Assembly: GCF_013403245.1 (NCBI RefSeq)
Contig: NZ_JACBNQ010000007.1
Coordinates: 62,001-126,000 of the forward strand
Direction of reading: 5' to 3'
From: Sedimentibacter hydroxybenzoicus DSM 7310
GTDB lineage: Bacteria > Bacillota > Clostridia > Tissierellales > Sedimentibacteraceae
DNA: 64,000 nt
The position numbers were made by a program, and so were the translations under genes. A model generated the notes under the pieces. The model worked only from the letters and a program-made list of their open reading frames with translations. It ran no database searches and was not told the DNA's origin. How positions within the stretch are numbered: the first letter of the stretch is position 1; each line of letters opens with the position of its first letter. Below, piece after piece: positions 54,128 to 62,789 of the stretch.

Positions 54128-55200
54128 TGTTACATACAGAGATAGCAATAATAGGCGGCGGGCCGGCCGGAATGTGTGCGGCAATAGCTGCTGCAGGTCA
54201 GGGTGCAAGAGTGACTTTATTTGACAGAGGAAAAAAATTAGGCGGTCAATTAGTTAAACAAACACATAGATTTTTTGGTTCCGAAAAAGAATATGCAGGT
54301 ATCAGAGGAATAGATATTGCTAAAATTTTATGTGATGAAGTAGAAAAAAATAAGTTAATAGACGTAAAAACTGATACAACGATACTTGCTATCTACAATG
54401 ATGGTGTCATCACTTATGAAGAAGGGAAAAATTACAAAAGAATTACAAGCGAAAAAACTATAATTGCTACAGGTGCTTCAGAAAAAATGCTTTTGTTTGA
54501 AAATAATGATTTACCCGGAGTATATGGTGCAGGAGCAGTTCAGACTCTAATGAATGAACACGGTATAGTACCGGGAAATAAAGTATTAATGATTGGTGCC
54601 GGAAATATAGGTCTTATTGTATCTTATCAATTAATGCAAGCCGGTGTAAAGGTGGAAGCTATTATAGATGCATCTCCAAATATAGGAGGATACTTAGTTC
54701 ACGCTTCTAAAGTAAAACGTTTAGGTGTGCCTATACTTACTTCTCATACAATAAAAAGAGCATTAGGAAAGGAATCTGTTGAGGGTGCAGTTATCTGCGA
54801 ATTAGATGAAAAGTGGCAGCCTGTTTCGGGAACGGAAAAGGAATTAGATGTGGATGTAATATGCCTTGCAGTAGGATTATCTCCTCAAAGTGAACTGTTA
54901 AGACATACCGGCTGCGAAGTGAAGTATGTTCCAGGTCTTGGAGGATACGTTCCAATGCGGGACGGAAATCTTCAGACTACCGTTAATGGTATTTATGTTG
55001 CAGGGGATACGGCAGAAGTAGAAGAGGCAAGCAGTGCCATGGTTGAAGGAACAATAGCAGGTCTTTCAGCCGCAGAATCTTTGGGATACGGAAAAAATAT
55101 TTCTGAACTGAAAAAAAGCTTTATAAGTGATCTTGATAGTTTAAGATCGGGTGCAGTAGGTGAAAAAATAAGATCTGGTATACAAAAACTGGGCTGTTAG
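54127..55200 (+). CDS. FAD/NAD(P)-dependent oxidoreductase subunit (HcnB-like)
   Basis: A 357-residue flavoprotein with an N-terminal FAD-binding motif IIGGGPAGMCAAIAAAGQG, a central second Rossmann motif IGAGNIGLIVSYQL and the late YVAGDTAEVEEASSAM FAD motif. The GGQLVKQTHRFFG segment is typical of HcnB / sarcosine-oxidase-alpha-like subunits that pass electrons within the dehydrogenase complex. It would pair with the 2Fe-2S protein before it and the DAO subunit at 55975. Confidence 0.9.
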   Translation: MLHTEIAIIGGGPAGMCAAIAAAGQGARVTLFDRGKKLGGQLVKQTHRFFGSEKEYAGIRGIDIAKILCDEVEKNKLIDVKTDTTILAIYNDGVITYEEGKNYKRITSEKTIIATGASEKMLLFENNDLPGVYGAGAVQTLMNEHGIVPGNKVLMIGAGNIGLIVSYQLMQAGVKVEAIIDASPNIGGYLVHASKVKRLGVPILTSHTIKRALGKESVEGAVICELDEKWQPVSGTEKELDVDVICLAVGLSPQSELLRHTGCEVKYVPGLGGYVPMRDGNLQTTVNGIYVAGDTAEVEEASSAMVEGTIAGLSAAESLGYGKNISELKKSFISDLDSLRSGAVGEKIRSGIQKLGC

Positions 55201-55210
55201 GAGGTGCATT

Positions 55211-55702
55211 ATGTTTAAAAAAACCGGTGTAGCAACTAAAAATATGGTGGAGGAAAAACTGCCGTCAAAAGAAATAAGAGAAAAGGGACCATATGCAATA
55301 TTTGAATGTTTTCAGGAAATTCCATGCAATCCTTGCTCAACCGTATGTAAATCAAATGCGGTTAAAGACTTTGAAAATATAAATAATATTCCGGAAGTAG
55401 ATTGTGAGAATTGTACGGGCTGTGCTTTATGTGTAAGCATTTGTCCGGGACTTGCTTGTTTCGTAATTGATGAAACATATTCAGATAACGAAGTTTTGAT
55501 AAAATTGCCTTATGAATTTTTACCTTTACCTGAAGTAAATAGCATCGTAGATGCTTTAGACCGGGAGGGAAGAGTTGTCGGTAAGGCCAAGGTTCTAAAG
55601 GTACAAGATAATAAAAAGCTTGACCATACCAATATAATTACTATTTCAGTTCCTAAAGAAATATTTCTCGATGTCAGAAACATAGGATTGGAGGAGAAAT
55701 AA
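55211..55702 (+). CDS. ferredoxin-type electron transfer subunit
   Basis: A 163-residue protein with a first cysteine group C39-x2-C42-x3-C46 (PCNPCSTVCKSNAV) and a full [4Fe-4S] motif C68-x2-C71-x2-C74-x3-C78-P, with C65 as likely fourth ligand of the first cluster. The C-terminal half (residues 85-160) has no iron motif and may bind the partner. It probably carries electrons from the flavoprotein subunits to ferredoxin. AGGAGGTG precedes the ATG. Confidence 0.82.
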   Translation: MFKKTGVATKNMVEEKLPSKEIREKGPYAIFECFQEIPCNPCSTVCKSNAVKDFENINNIPEVDCENCTGCALCVSICPGLACFVIDETYSDNEVLIKLPYEFLPLPEVNSIVDALDREGRVVGKAKVLKVQDNKKLDHTNIITISVPKEIFLDVRNIGLEEK

Positions 55703-55703
55703 T

Positions 55704-55982
55704 ATGGACGAAAAAAATATATATTTATGTCGTTGTGAAAACTTTACGTTGAAAGAATTACATGATCTTTTGGATTCCGGAATTACGTCCATGGAAGAAA
55801 TTAAGAGACTTTCTCGTGGTACTATGGGACCTTGTCAGGGAAAAACATGCAGAGATTTAATAGCTAAAGAAATTGCAAATTACCTGAATAAAGATATGTC
55901 GGAAATAGATATGCCTACTTATAGGGCTCCGGTAAAACCAGTTAAGCTCGGAGAAATTGCAGGAGGTAATAAAAATGCGTAA
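55704..55982 (+). CDS. BFD-like 2Fe-2S protein
   Basis: A 92-residue BFD-like [2Fe-2S] protein with the ligands C9-x-C11 and C44-x4-C49 (LCRCENFT, GPCQGKTCRDLI). In HcnABC-like and sarcosine-type dehydrogenases such a domain links the flavoprotein subunits. It starts one base after the ferredoxin gene ends, and its last 8 bases overlap the DAO gene start. Confidence 0.88.
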   Translation: MDEKNIYLCRCENFTLKELHDLLDSGITSMEEIKRLSRGTMGPCQGKTCRDLIAKEIANYLNKDMSEIDMPTYRAPVKPVKLGEIAGGNKNA

Positions 55983-57117
55983 AAAGGCAGATGTTGTTGT
56001 TATAGGCGGTGGGTCTATAGGTTGTTCAGTTGCCTATAACTTAGCTAAAAAAGGATTTAAAAATATTGTTTTACTGGAAAGAAAATATTTATCAAGTGGT
56101 TCGACCGGAAGGTGCGGTGCAGGAATAAGACAAATGTGGGGAACAGAAATGAATTGTCTTATTTCCAGAGGAAGTGCGGAAATTTTTAAAACATTAGGAG
56201 AAGAAACAGGTTTTGGTGATGTAGAATTCAGACAAAGCGGGTATTTATTAACTACATATGATCCGTCGCAAACGGAAAGATTAAGAAAGAATCTTGCGGT
56301 TCAGCATAAATTAGGTATAAATTCTCATATGATTACTCCGAAAGAAGCAAAGGAAATAGTGCCTTATGTTAATACCGAAGGAATGGATGCCGCATTTTTT
56401 TGTCAGGAGGATGGTCATATAAATCCATTTAAAGTAACATTTGCATTTGCAAAAGGGGCACAGGATTTAGGGGTGGAAATAAGCAGATATAATTCGGTAA
56501 CAGATATTAAATATAAAGACAGGAAAATAACCTCGATTGTTACGGAGGAAGGAGAAATTTTAACAGACGCAGTAGTAAATGCGGCTGGTGCATGGTGTAA
56601 AGAAATCGGTAAAATGATAGGCCTATCACACCCGGTTGAGCCGGAAAGACATCAGATTTTAATTACTGAGCCATTAGAAGATATGATGGGTCCATTGGTT
56701 ATGTCGTTTGCTCACGATTCATATATACAGCAGGTTCCGCACGGCGGGTTCATAATGGGTTATGGAAATCCTGACGAGCCAAAAAAAATTAATTTTAATC
56801 ATGACTGGAGTTTCTTGGAGCAAATGGCCAAAAAGGCTGTTTTTCAGCTTCCTGTCTTAAAGGATGTAAGATTTGTAAGACAATGGGCGGGTCATTATGA
56901 AATATCTCCTGATGGTCAGCCAATTTTAGGTTCTGTACCAGAAATGGATAATTATTTTATGGCATTGGGATGCGGTAAAGGATTTATGCTATCACCGATG
57001 ATAGGAAAACTAATAGCTGAAAAAATGGCGGGAGAAGCAACTTCATTGCCGATTGATTCATTAAGCATTGAAAGATTTGCTAAAGGCGAATTAATTGTAG
57101 AAACAGGTGTAGTTTAA
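55975..57117 (+). CDS. DAO-family FAD-dependent oxidoreductase (catalytic subunit)
   Basis: A 380-residue D-amino-acid-oxidase-fold flavoprotein with the N-terminal FAD motif VVVIGGGSIGCSVAYNLAKKG, GSTGRCGAGIRQ and the C-terminal GHYEISPDGQPILG and MALGCGKGFMLSPMIG segments. In HcnABC, sarcosine and proline dehydrogenase complexes this subunit oxidises the amine or amino acid. AGGAGGT lies before ATG 55975, preferred over an upstream in-frame ATG at 55957. The substrate cannot be deduced. Confidence 0.9.
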   Translation: MRKKADVVVIGGGSIGCSVAYNLAKKGFKNIVLLERKYLSSGSTGRCGAGIRQMWGTEMNCLISRGSAEIFKTLGEETGFGDVEFRQSGYLLTTYDPSQTERLRKNLAVQHKLGINSHMITPKEAKEIVPYVNTEGMDAAFFCQEDGHINPFKVTFAFAKGAQDLGVEISRYNSVTDIKYKDRKITSIVTEEGEILTDAVVNAAGAWCKEIGKMIGLSHPVEPERHQILITEPLEDMMGPLVMSFAHDSYIQQVPHGGFIMGYGNPDEPKKINFNHDWSFLEQMAKKAVFQLPVLKDVRFVRQWAGHYEISPDGQPILGSVPEMDNYFMALGCGKGFMLSPMIGKLIAEKMAGEATSLPIDSLSIERFAKGELIVETGVV

Positions 57118-57149
57118 TTCATAAAATAGATAGGAGTTGAGTTATTGTT

Positions 57150-57542
57150 ATGACTTTAAGGTTTGAAAACGAAACTTGTTCGGGATGCAAAGCTTGTCAG
57201 TTGGTATGTACTTTACATAATTTTAAAGAAATAAATCCATCAAAAGCCATGCTGAATGTTCATGGCAGGTTTCCGGCACCGGGAAAATACCATGTTGATG
57301 TTTGTAATCAGTGTGGTGAATGTGCTGAAGCATGTCCCGCAGAAGCCATAAAGTTCAAAGATGGTACATACATTATAGATTATGATATATGTATCGAGTG
57401 CTTAATATGTGTTGACGCATGTCCAACAAATGTAATGAAAGTAAATAAAGAAGATAATACTCCATATAAATGTAATAATTGCAGGCAATGTGTGGAAATA
57501 TGCCCAAGAGATGCTTTGATATTCGAACAGAAAGGAGCATAA
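57150..57542 (+). CDS. four-cluster ferredoxin, AOR electron partner
   Basis: A 130-residue protein with four [4Fe-4S] motifs: C10-C13-C16-C20, C52-C55-C58-C62-P, C81-C84-C87-C91-P and C108-C111-C114-C118-P. This is the HycB-like layout often found next to aldehyde:ferredoxin oxidoreductases. It would take electrons from the AOR encoded two bases downstream, or join it to the dehydrogenase chain. AGGAGT precedes the ATG at some distance. Confidence 0.88.
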   Translation: MTLRFENETCSGCKACQLVCTLHNFKEINPSKAMLNVHGRFPAPGKYHVDVCNQCGECAEACPAEAIKFKDGTYIIDYDICIECLICVDACPTNVMKVNKEDNTPYKCNNCRQCVEICPRDALIFEQKGA

Positions 57543-57544
57543 AT

Positions 57545-59419
57545 ATGATATACGGATATGCGGGTACTACTTTAAGGATTGATTTAACTGATGAAAAGAT
57601 AGTTAAAGAGCCTCTGAAACAAGAATGGGTTGATGGATATATAGGCGGAAGAGGTTTTACCGCAAAAATATTGTTTGACGAAAATCCTCCTGAGGTGGAT
57701 CCTTATGAAGGAGATAATATTTTCATAATAGCGATGGGTCCATTGAGCGGACATCTTTTACCTGCAAGCGGAAAGACCCATTTTTGTACTAAATCCCCGG
57801 CTACCGGAGGATATGGTGACAGCAACATGGGCGGACATTTCGGAGTTAATATGAAATATGCGGGATATGACGTTATGATTTTAAAAGGTAAGGCAAAACA
57901 ACAAAGCTATATCTTTATAGAAGATGATAATGTAGAAATACGACCTGCACAACAATATTGGGGCAAGGGCTCTACACAAGTAGAAGAAGAATTAAAAAAA
58001 GAGCTTGGAGAAGACTTTCAAATTTTGACAATAGGACCGGCAGGTGAAAATCTTGTTAAATTTGCATGTATATCCCATGATTTTGGAAGGCAGGCAGGAA
58101 GAATAGGAATAGGAGCTGTTCTTGGCTCCAAGAATATTAAAGCAATAGCAGTAAAGGGAACGAAAAGCATCCCTGTATTTGATCCGGCAGGACTTTTACA
58201 AAAGGGTAAAGAAACATACGCTGCATGCAGAGCAAAACCCGGGTTTACGGCATGGACTCCGCAGGGAACCGCCGGTATAACAGATTGGTGCAATAATGTA
58301 GGTGCTTTGCCCACAAGGAATTTTAAAACTTCATATTGTGATTATGCCGATAAAATAAATGGTCAGGCAATATTAAAAGAATTAAAGATAACTGACAAAG
58401 GTTGCTTCGCATGTCCTATACCATGCGGCAAATACGGCTTTGCTAAAACTAAATTAGGTAATGCATATGTGGAAGGTCCCGAGTACGAAACATTATCCCT
58501 TCTTGGAAGCAACTGTGAAGTTAAGGATATACATGAAATTGCATATTTAAATTATATTTGTGATGAATTAGGATTAGATACTTGTTCAGGCGGTGCTGTT
58601 GTAAGCTTTGCACTTGAATGTTATGAAAAGGGTTTAATTTCAAAAGAAGATATGGGAATGGATGTAAAATTCGGAGATTTGGAATCCATAGTACATATAC
58701 TAAAAATAATAACAGAAAGAAAAGGCATTGGGAATGCTTTAGCAGATGGAGTTAAGGCCGCTGCAGAGGTAGTCGGCAACGATAGTGACAAATTTGCAAT
58801 ACATGTTAAGGGGTTAGAATGGACCGGTTATGAAAGCAGAAATGCACCAGGTATGATGCTTGGGTATATGACTGCTGATATAGGAGCACATCATGGTCGC
58901 TGCTGGGTTTTAGGTAATGATGTGGCAGGATCCGCTGATGCAGGCAATGTAACTGATTTAATCACATCAGAACAAAATACAACTACATTATCAAAGGCAA
59001 AGCACGAGCATGTAGTACCGATAGTTTTAAAAAGCCAGCATACCCGTCCAGCATTTGATATATTAGGAACGTGCAGATTGCAATATATGGAGATAGGTCT
59101 TGAAACAGATTATTATGAGGATTTATTCTATACAATTACAGGGAAAAAAATAAAATGGGACGAGTTATTAAAATTATCCGAAAAAATATGGACCTTAAAC
59201 AGAATGTATAATTTTAGAGAAATCAGCGATTTTGGCAGAAAATATGATTATCCGCCTGCAAGATTTTATGAAGAGCCAATACCTGACGGACCTAACAAAG
59301 GACATTTTATAGCATTAGACGTTATAGAGCAAATGCTTGACGAATATTATTCTGCAAGAGGTTGGGATAATAATGGTTATCCAACCGAAGAAACCTTGAT
59401 AAATTTTGGATTAGCTTAA
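57545..59419 (+). CDS. tungsten aldehyde:ferredoxin oxidoreductase
   Basis: A 624-residue AOR, which oxidises aldehydes to acids and reduces ferredoxin with a tungstopterin and a [4Fe-4S] cluster. Visible are the pterin-binding YGDSNMGGHFG (residues 90-100), the cluster cysteines in CFACPIPCGKYG, the far cysteine in CDELGLDTCSGG and YMTADIGAHHGRCW. AAAGGAG is 8 bases before ATG 57545; the frame is open to 57479 inside the ferredoxin gene. With the MoaD-like gene next, the operon supplies its own cofactor sulfur carrier. Confidence 0.95.
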   Translation: MIYGYAGTTLRIDLTDEKIVKEPLKQEWVDGYIGGRGFTAKILFDENPPEVDPYEGDNIFIIAMGPLSGHLLPASGKTHFCTKSPATGGYGDSNMGGHFGVNMKYAGYDVMILKGKAKQQSYIFIEDDNVEIRPAQQYWGKGSTQVEEELKKELGEDFQILTIGPAGENLVKFACISHDFGRQAGRIGIGAVLGSKNIKAIAVKGTKSIPVFDPAGLLQKGKETYAACRAKPGFTAWTPQGTAGITDWCNNVGALPTRNFKTSYCDYADKINGQAILKELKITDKGCFACPIPCGKYGFAKTKLGNAYVEGPEYETLSLLGSNCEVKDIHEIAYLNYICDELGLDTCSGGAVVSFALECYEKGLISKEDMGMDVKFGDLESIVHILKIITERKGIGNALADGVKAAAEVVGNDSDKFAIHVKGLEWTGYESRNAPGMMLGYMTADIGAHHGRCWVLGNDVAGSADAGNVTDLITSEQNTTTLSKAKHEHVVPIVLKSQHTRPAFDILGTCRLQYMEIGLETDYYEDLFYTITGKKIKWDELLKLSEKIWTLNRMYNFREISDFGRKYDYPPARFYEEPIPDGPNKGHFIALDVIEQMLDEYYSARGWDNNGYPTEETLINFGLA

Positions 59420-59437
59420 AAAATTGAGGATTATGCT

Positions 59438-59686
59438 ATGAAAGTTACTTTAAAGCTATCTGAAAGCTTATTATCAATTTATAAAGAAACAGAAAAACCA
59501 TTACAAGAAATTATGGTGCTGAATTTAGAAAAACCATCTACCTTGCGAGAGATACTAATAAAAGCAGGTATTAACCCATTAATGGTACCAATGATAATCA
59601 TAAAAAACCAAAGATGTCAGTCTTTAGATTATTCAATTGAGAATGATGAAACAATTACCCTGATAGGTCCCTTAGCAGGGGGATAA
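59438..59686 (+). CDS. MoaD/ThiS-like sulfur carrier
   Basis: An 82-residue ubiquitin-fold protein ending in LIGPLAGG; the C-terminal Gly-Gly is the thiocarboxylation site of MoaD/ThiS. Its place directly after AOR strongly suggests it donates sulfur for the tungstopterin dithiolene. It is a little divergent in the N-terminal half (KVTLKLSESLLSIY). No moaE or moeB is nearby, so the partners must be encoded elsewhere. Confidence 0.88.
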   Translation: MKVTLKLSESLLSIYKETEKPLQEIMVLNLEKPSTLREILIKAGINPLMVPMIIIKNQRCQSLDYSIENDETITLIGPLAGG

Positions 59687-59737
59687 GCAATTACCGGGGA
59701 TCTCATCATTTGTAAGAGTAAAAATATGGCAGATTAC

Positions 59738-59766
59738 TTGACAATATTCATCAGTTGCAATATAAT
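59738..59766 (+). promoter_or_regulatory. consensus sigma-70 promoter of the antitoxin RNA
   Basis: TTGACA (59738-59743), 17 bases, TATAAT (59761-59766): a perfect consensus promoter. No reading frame follows before the terminator at 59866, as expected for a small RNA gene. Confidence 0.8.
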
Positions 59767-59772
59767 TGTTTT

Positions 59773-59866
59773 AAATAAAAGTAACTGCCGAATAAACGGT
59801 TAACTCCCTTGATTATCGGTAAAAATCAACCGCATCGTTCGGGAAAAACTTGGCGGTTGATTTTTT
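59773..59866 (+). ncRNA. antisense antitoxin RNA of a type I toxin-antitoxin pair
   Basis: Predicted small RNA of about 95 nt from the perfect promoter at 59738-59766 to a terminator (AATCAACCGC 59824-59833 with GCGGTTGATT 59853-59862, then TTTT). The same hairpin, read on the other strand, is the terminator of the convergent toxin message, so the two RNAs overlap at their 3' ends by at least about 45 bases. This is the arrangement of txpA/ratA and bsrG/SR4. Confidence 0.7.
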
Positions 59867-59897
59867 ATACTCCGAAATCCCTCTTATGTATAAAAAT

Positions 59898-59987
59898 CTA
59901 TTTCAGCTTGTCTTTAGACAAGGCAATAACTGATACTATCAACGCTCCGAATGCAAACATACATATCAAAGCTTCATAAGTAACCAA
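59898..59987 (-). CDS. putative holin-like type I toxin (TxpA/BsrG-like)
   Basis: A 29-residue peptide: VTYEALICMFAFGALIVSVI followed by ALSKDKLK. It has the family shape: a short start with a conserved YEAL/FEAL-type segment, one membrane span and a lysine-rich end. Such toxins damage the membrane when made in excess. GGGAGGTG precedes TTG 59987. In the message leader, CTCCCT (plus strand 60001-59996 side) can pair with AGGGAG and hide the ribosome site, which is common in type I toxins. Confidence 0.75.
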   Translation of the reverse strand: MVTYEALICMFAFGALIVSVIALSKDKLK

Positions 59988-60047
59988 ATTATCACCTCCC
60001 TTTTCAGGGAGCCAACCGCCTATCCGTCATGGCAATTCCTTTGACAA

Positions 60048-60076
60048 GTTATACCATAATATTACATTTAATTCAA
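60048..60076 (-). promoter_or_regulatory. promoter of the toxin message
   Basis: On the minus strand TTGAAT (60076-60071), 17 bases, TATAAC (60053-60048). The leader from about 60041 to 59988 includes the stem 60011-60006/60001-59996 that covers the ribosome site, and GGCGGTTG, which can pair with CAACCGCC near the 3' end of the same message. Confidence 0.65.
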
Positions 60077-60154
60077 TATATTTTAAACACTTTAAAAAAG
60101 CATTTTATATGCAATACTCGAAGCTTAGCAGTAATTTTTAATTATTGAAATCGA

Positions 60155-60183
60155 TTGCAAAAATATGAAGAATATGGTATTAT
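60155..60183 (+). promoter_or_regulatory. sigma-70 type promoter of the S41 peptidase gene
   Basis: TTGCAA (60155-60160), 17 bases, TATTAT (60178-60183), about 90 bases before the gene. Confidence 0.5.
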
Positions 60184-60270
60184 TTAAGTGTAATGTTGTT
60201 CAAAAACACACAAATTTTTTGTTAATAGGAAATTATATCTTATAAATATCATAAAGATTAGGGAGAAAAT

Positions 60271-61773
60271 ATGTATACAAGTAATAAAATGTTGAAAATA
60301 TTTTGCATTGTGATTGGATTATCTATGCTTTGTTCATGTGATAACACCTCTGAAAGGCAGCAAATATTTTATGATAAGGTTAAGGGAATAAACGTGAACC
60401 ACGCTCTTGAGACAAGCCGTATACCGAATATAAATATTAATGACTATACACCTAGGATAAAACCGCAGGAATTCCGGGAAGTCGGATTTACCGAAAAAGA
60501 GTTAGATAGCCTTACTGATTATGATAAACATGGAAATACTGTAGATAGTATTTCCTATGAACAGGCAGAAACAGATGTTGAACTTGTATTCCGTATTTTT
60601 AAAAATTGTTACTCTGCATATTATTATTTCGGCGGGGATGAAGCATTTGAAAAAGCAAAGGAACAGGTTATTTCAGACTGTAAACTTGCAGGGGAAAATT
60701 TAACAGTAGGTACTATGCAGGAATCCCTCAGAAAGCATCTCAACTTTGTAACGGATGGTCATTTTTTAGTAGATAATAAGCAAGTTTTTGGCAAGACAGA
60801 GTATTATTCAAATGAAGAAAGAACCTTTTTTAAAGATGAAAAGGGATATTATACTGAGCAAAAGGGGAAAAAACGGTATGTTTCTTCTGTAGAGGGAAGT
60901 AATGATGTAGAAAAATATATGAAGCTTTCAGTCAATGGTAAGGGAATACTTGTCCATAAGCTTGGTGTGTTATCCATTGACGAGATAGATATGGTGGATG
61001 TTGCATTTGAGGACAGTACGGAAAACTTTGAGTTGTCACTGCCGGAATTGAAAGATGTAAGCGGAGCAGGAATTTATTCATACGAAGAAATAAATAATGT
61101 TCCTGTAGTTGGTATGCGATCATTTATAGACCAATCTGCATGCGAGCAGTTCAACGGAGCAGCGGAAATAATTAAGAACAGTAAAGTATCAATTTTAGAT
61201 TTGCGAGGAAACTTAGGAGGACACGCATATAATGTTACAAGGTGGTTGAATATATATGATCCGGTATTGTCAGATTATTCTAAAGGAAATATATTTGCAG
61301 TACGCAATAGCAGAGCAAATTCTTACTTGGGACACATTCGATATAGGGCAGATCTTCCGGAAAGAAACGAGACGACTGCATCAAACAGTTTAGCTATATA
61401 CCGTACCGGTATTAATCGGTGGGAAATATCAGAAAACATGACATTTGAGCGAAGCGAAAACAATAACCTGCTATTTGTACTTGTTGATACTCATACATAT
61501 TCCGCCGGGGAATTGCTTATGTCTGCATTGCGGAATAAAGACAATGTTATTTTTGTGGGAACTAACAGTAATGGTTCATTGATGAGTGATGATGGAGTAA
61601 AAATTGTACTTCCAAATTCAAAAATTAATATTCAGTGTGGTTCGGTATTGAGATTCGACTATGATGAAACAGTGTTTTCGGAAGAAACCGGATTTCGCCC
61701 CGATATATGGGTTGGGACCGATTCCTTGGAGAATACTCTTAATTTGATTTCATATTATGGACTCAATAAATAA
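60271..61773 (+). CDS. S41 family peptidase lipoprotein
   Basis: A 500-residue lipoprotein: N-terminal KIFCIVIGLSMLCSC with lipobox LCSC. The C-terminal half is an S41 (tail-specific protease-like) domain with VSILDLRGNLGGHAYN and the catalytic-serine region TYSAGELLMSALRN, then VGTNSNGSLMSDDG. The N-terminal half is unassigned. S41 enzymes of this kind act outside the membrane on peptides. GGGAG precedes the ATG. Confidence 0.85.
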   Translation: MYTSNKMLKIFCIVIGLSMLCSCDNTSERQQIFYDKVKGINVNHALETSRIPNININDYTPRIKPQEFREVGFTEKELDSLTDYDKHGNTVDSISYEQAETDVELVFRIFKNCYSAYYYFGGDEAFEKAKEQVISDCKLAGENLTVGTMQESLRKHLNFVTDGHFLVDNKQVFGKTEYYSNEERTFFKDEKGYYTEQKGKKRYVSSVEGSNDVEKYMKLSVNGKGILVHKLGVLSIDEIDMVDVAFEDSTENFELSLPELKDVSGAGIYSYEEINNVPVVGMRSFIDQSACEQFNGAAEIIKNSKVSILDLRGNLGGHAYNVTRWLNIYDPVLSDYSKGNIFAVRNSRANSYLGHIRYRADLPERNETTASNSLAIYRTGINRWEISENMTFERSENNNLLFVLVDTHTYSAGELLMSALRNKDNVIFVGTNSNGSLMSDDGVKIVLPNSKINIQCGSVLRFDYDETVFSEETGFRPDIWVGTDSLENTLNLISYYGLNK

Positions 61774-61830
61774 TCCTAGTAATATTTATAGTATGTATAT
61801 GAGGAAATGTAGGAGAAGGAGGGGAAATAT

Positions 61831-62649
61831 TTGTCAAGACGGACTAAACTTTATTTAATTGGTATAATACTTGTTTTTATTCTAACATTGACGGCTTGCA
61901 ATAAAAATGTATCGGCGGACAATGATGAAAAATATGAGTCTGAAAAGATTAAAGAGACTGAAATTCAAAATAAAGACTCTATTAAGCTTCAGTTTGAAAA
62001 TGAAAATTTTACAGTTCATTCCTTTGACAAAGATAAAGAATGCATTGAAGATTTGGCGAAAGCGCTTGATGAAAATTATGATGCTATTACAAATAATTTA
62101 AGTGTTTCATTAAAAGATAAGGTGAAGGTTACAATTTATCCTAACATTAAATCATTTCATAATAATATTGGGATGCAAAATGCAGGTGATTGGTTAGTCG
62201 GTGTCGCATGGAGAAATGAAATTTATATGGTATCGCCTTTGAATCCCGGAAGTCAACATACTTATGATTCGTTAATGAAAGTGATAGTGCATGAATTTGT
62301 ACATGTAGTTCAATTTAATATTTATCCGTATCGTTATCCAAACCGATGGATGACTGATGGATTGGCTACCTATGCGGCTAAACAAATACCTGACAAGACA
62401 ATAATGAAAGATTTGATAGATGCAGGTAAAAATCCGTCTCTATCGGATATGAACAGTAAAGATTTTGAGAAAGTCAACGGCTATGATTTTTCATACACTG
62501 TGGTGGAATACCTCGTAAAAGAATATGGCTATGAAACAATTGTCGCTATGATAGAAACTCCTAAAAAGATGTATGAAATATTAGGAAAAAGCTTAGATGA
62601 ATTTGAAAATGACTGGATTAATTATTTGAAAGAAAACTGGGGAAGTTAA
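61831..62649 (+). CDS. lipoprotein with peptidase MA-like (gluzincin) domain
   Basis: A 272-residue lipoprotein: KLYLIGIILVFILTLTAC with lipobox LTAC. The mature part carries the zinc motif HEFVH in VIVHEFVHVVQFN and, about 30 residues later, WMTDGLATYAAKQ, where the glutamate-type third ligand is replaced by D/G sequence, the pattern of the peptidase MA family. It starts at TTG 61831 after AGGAGGGG. It follows the S41 gene by 57 bases and may share its transcript. Confidence 0.82.
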   Translation: MSRRTKLYLIGIILVFILTLTACNKNVSADNDEKYESEKIKETEIQNKDSIKLQFENENFTVHSFDKDKECIEDLAKALDENYDAITNNLSVSLKDKVKVTIYPNIKSFHNNIGMQNAGDWLVGVAWRNEIYMVSPLNPGSQHTYDSLMKVIVHEFVHVVQFNIYPYRYPNRWMTDGLATYAAKQIPDKTIMKDLIDAGKNPSLSDMNSKDFEKVNGYDFSYTVVEYLVKEYGYETIVAMIETPKKMYEILGKSLDEFENDWINYLKENWGS

Positions 62650-62672
62650 TAGAAATTTAAAGCATACACGAC

Positions 62673-62708
62673 GACCGTCCAACTGTACCTGGGCGGTTAA
62701 TTTTTTTC
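62673..62708 (+). terminator. rho-independent terminator
   Basis: GACCGTCC (62673-62680) pairs with GGGCGGTT (62691-62698; one G-T pair), followed by AATTTTTTT. It ends the S41/peptidase MA unit. Confidence 0.8.
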
Positions 62709-62789
62709 TCAAACAAGCTGTTTTTTATAAATAATTGTCCGATATATATCAAGGAAATGACTTAAAATGACATAATATCGGAGGTAACA

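Noticed and set aside
59699-59715. Third copy of the GGATCTCA-type repeat
   Set aside because: Only GGGATCTCATCATTTG resembles the element; the GTCAT and AGCGA blocks are absent.
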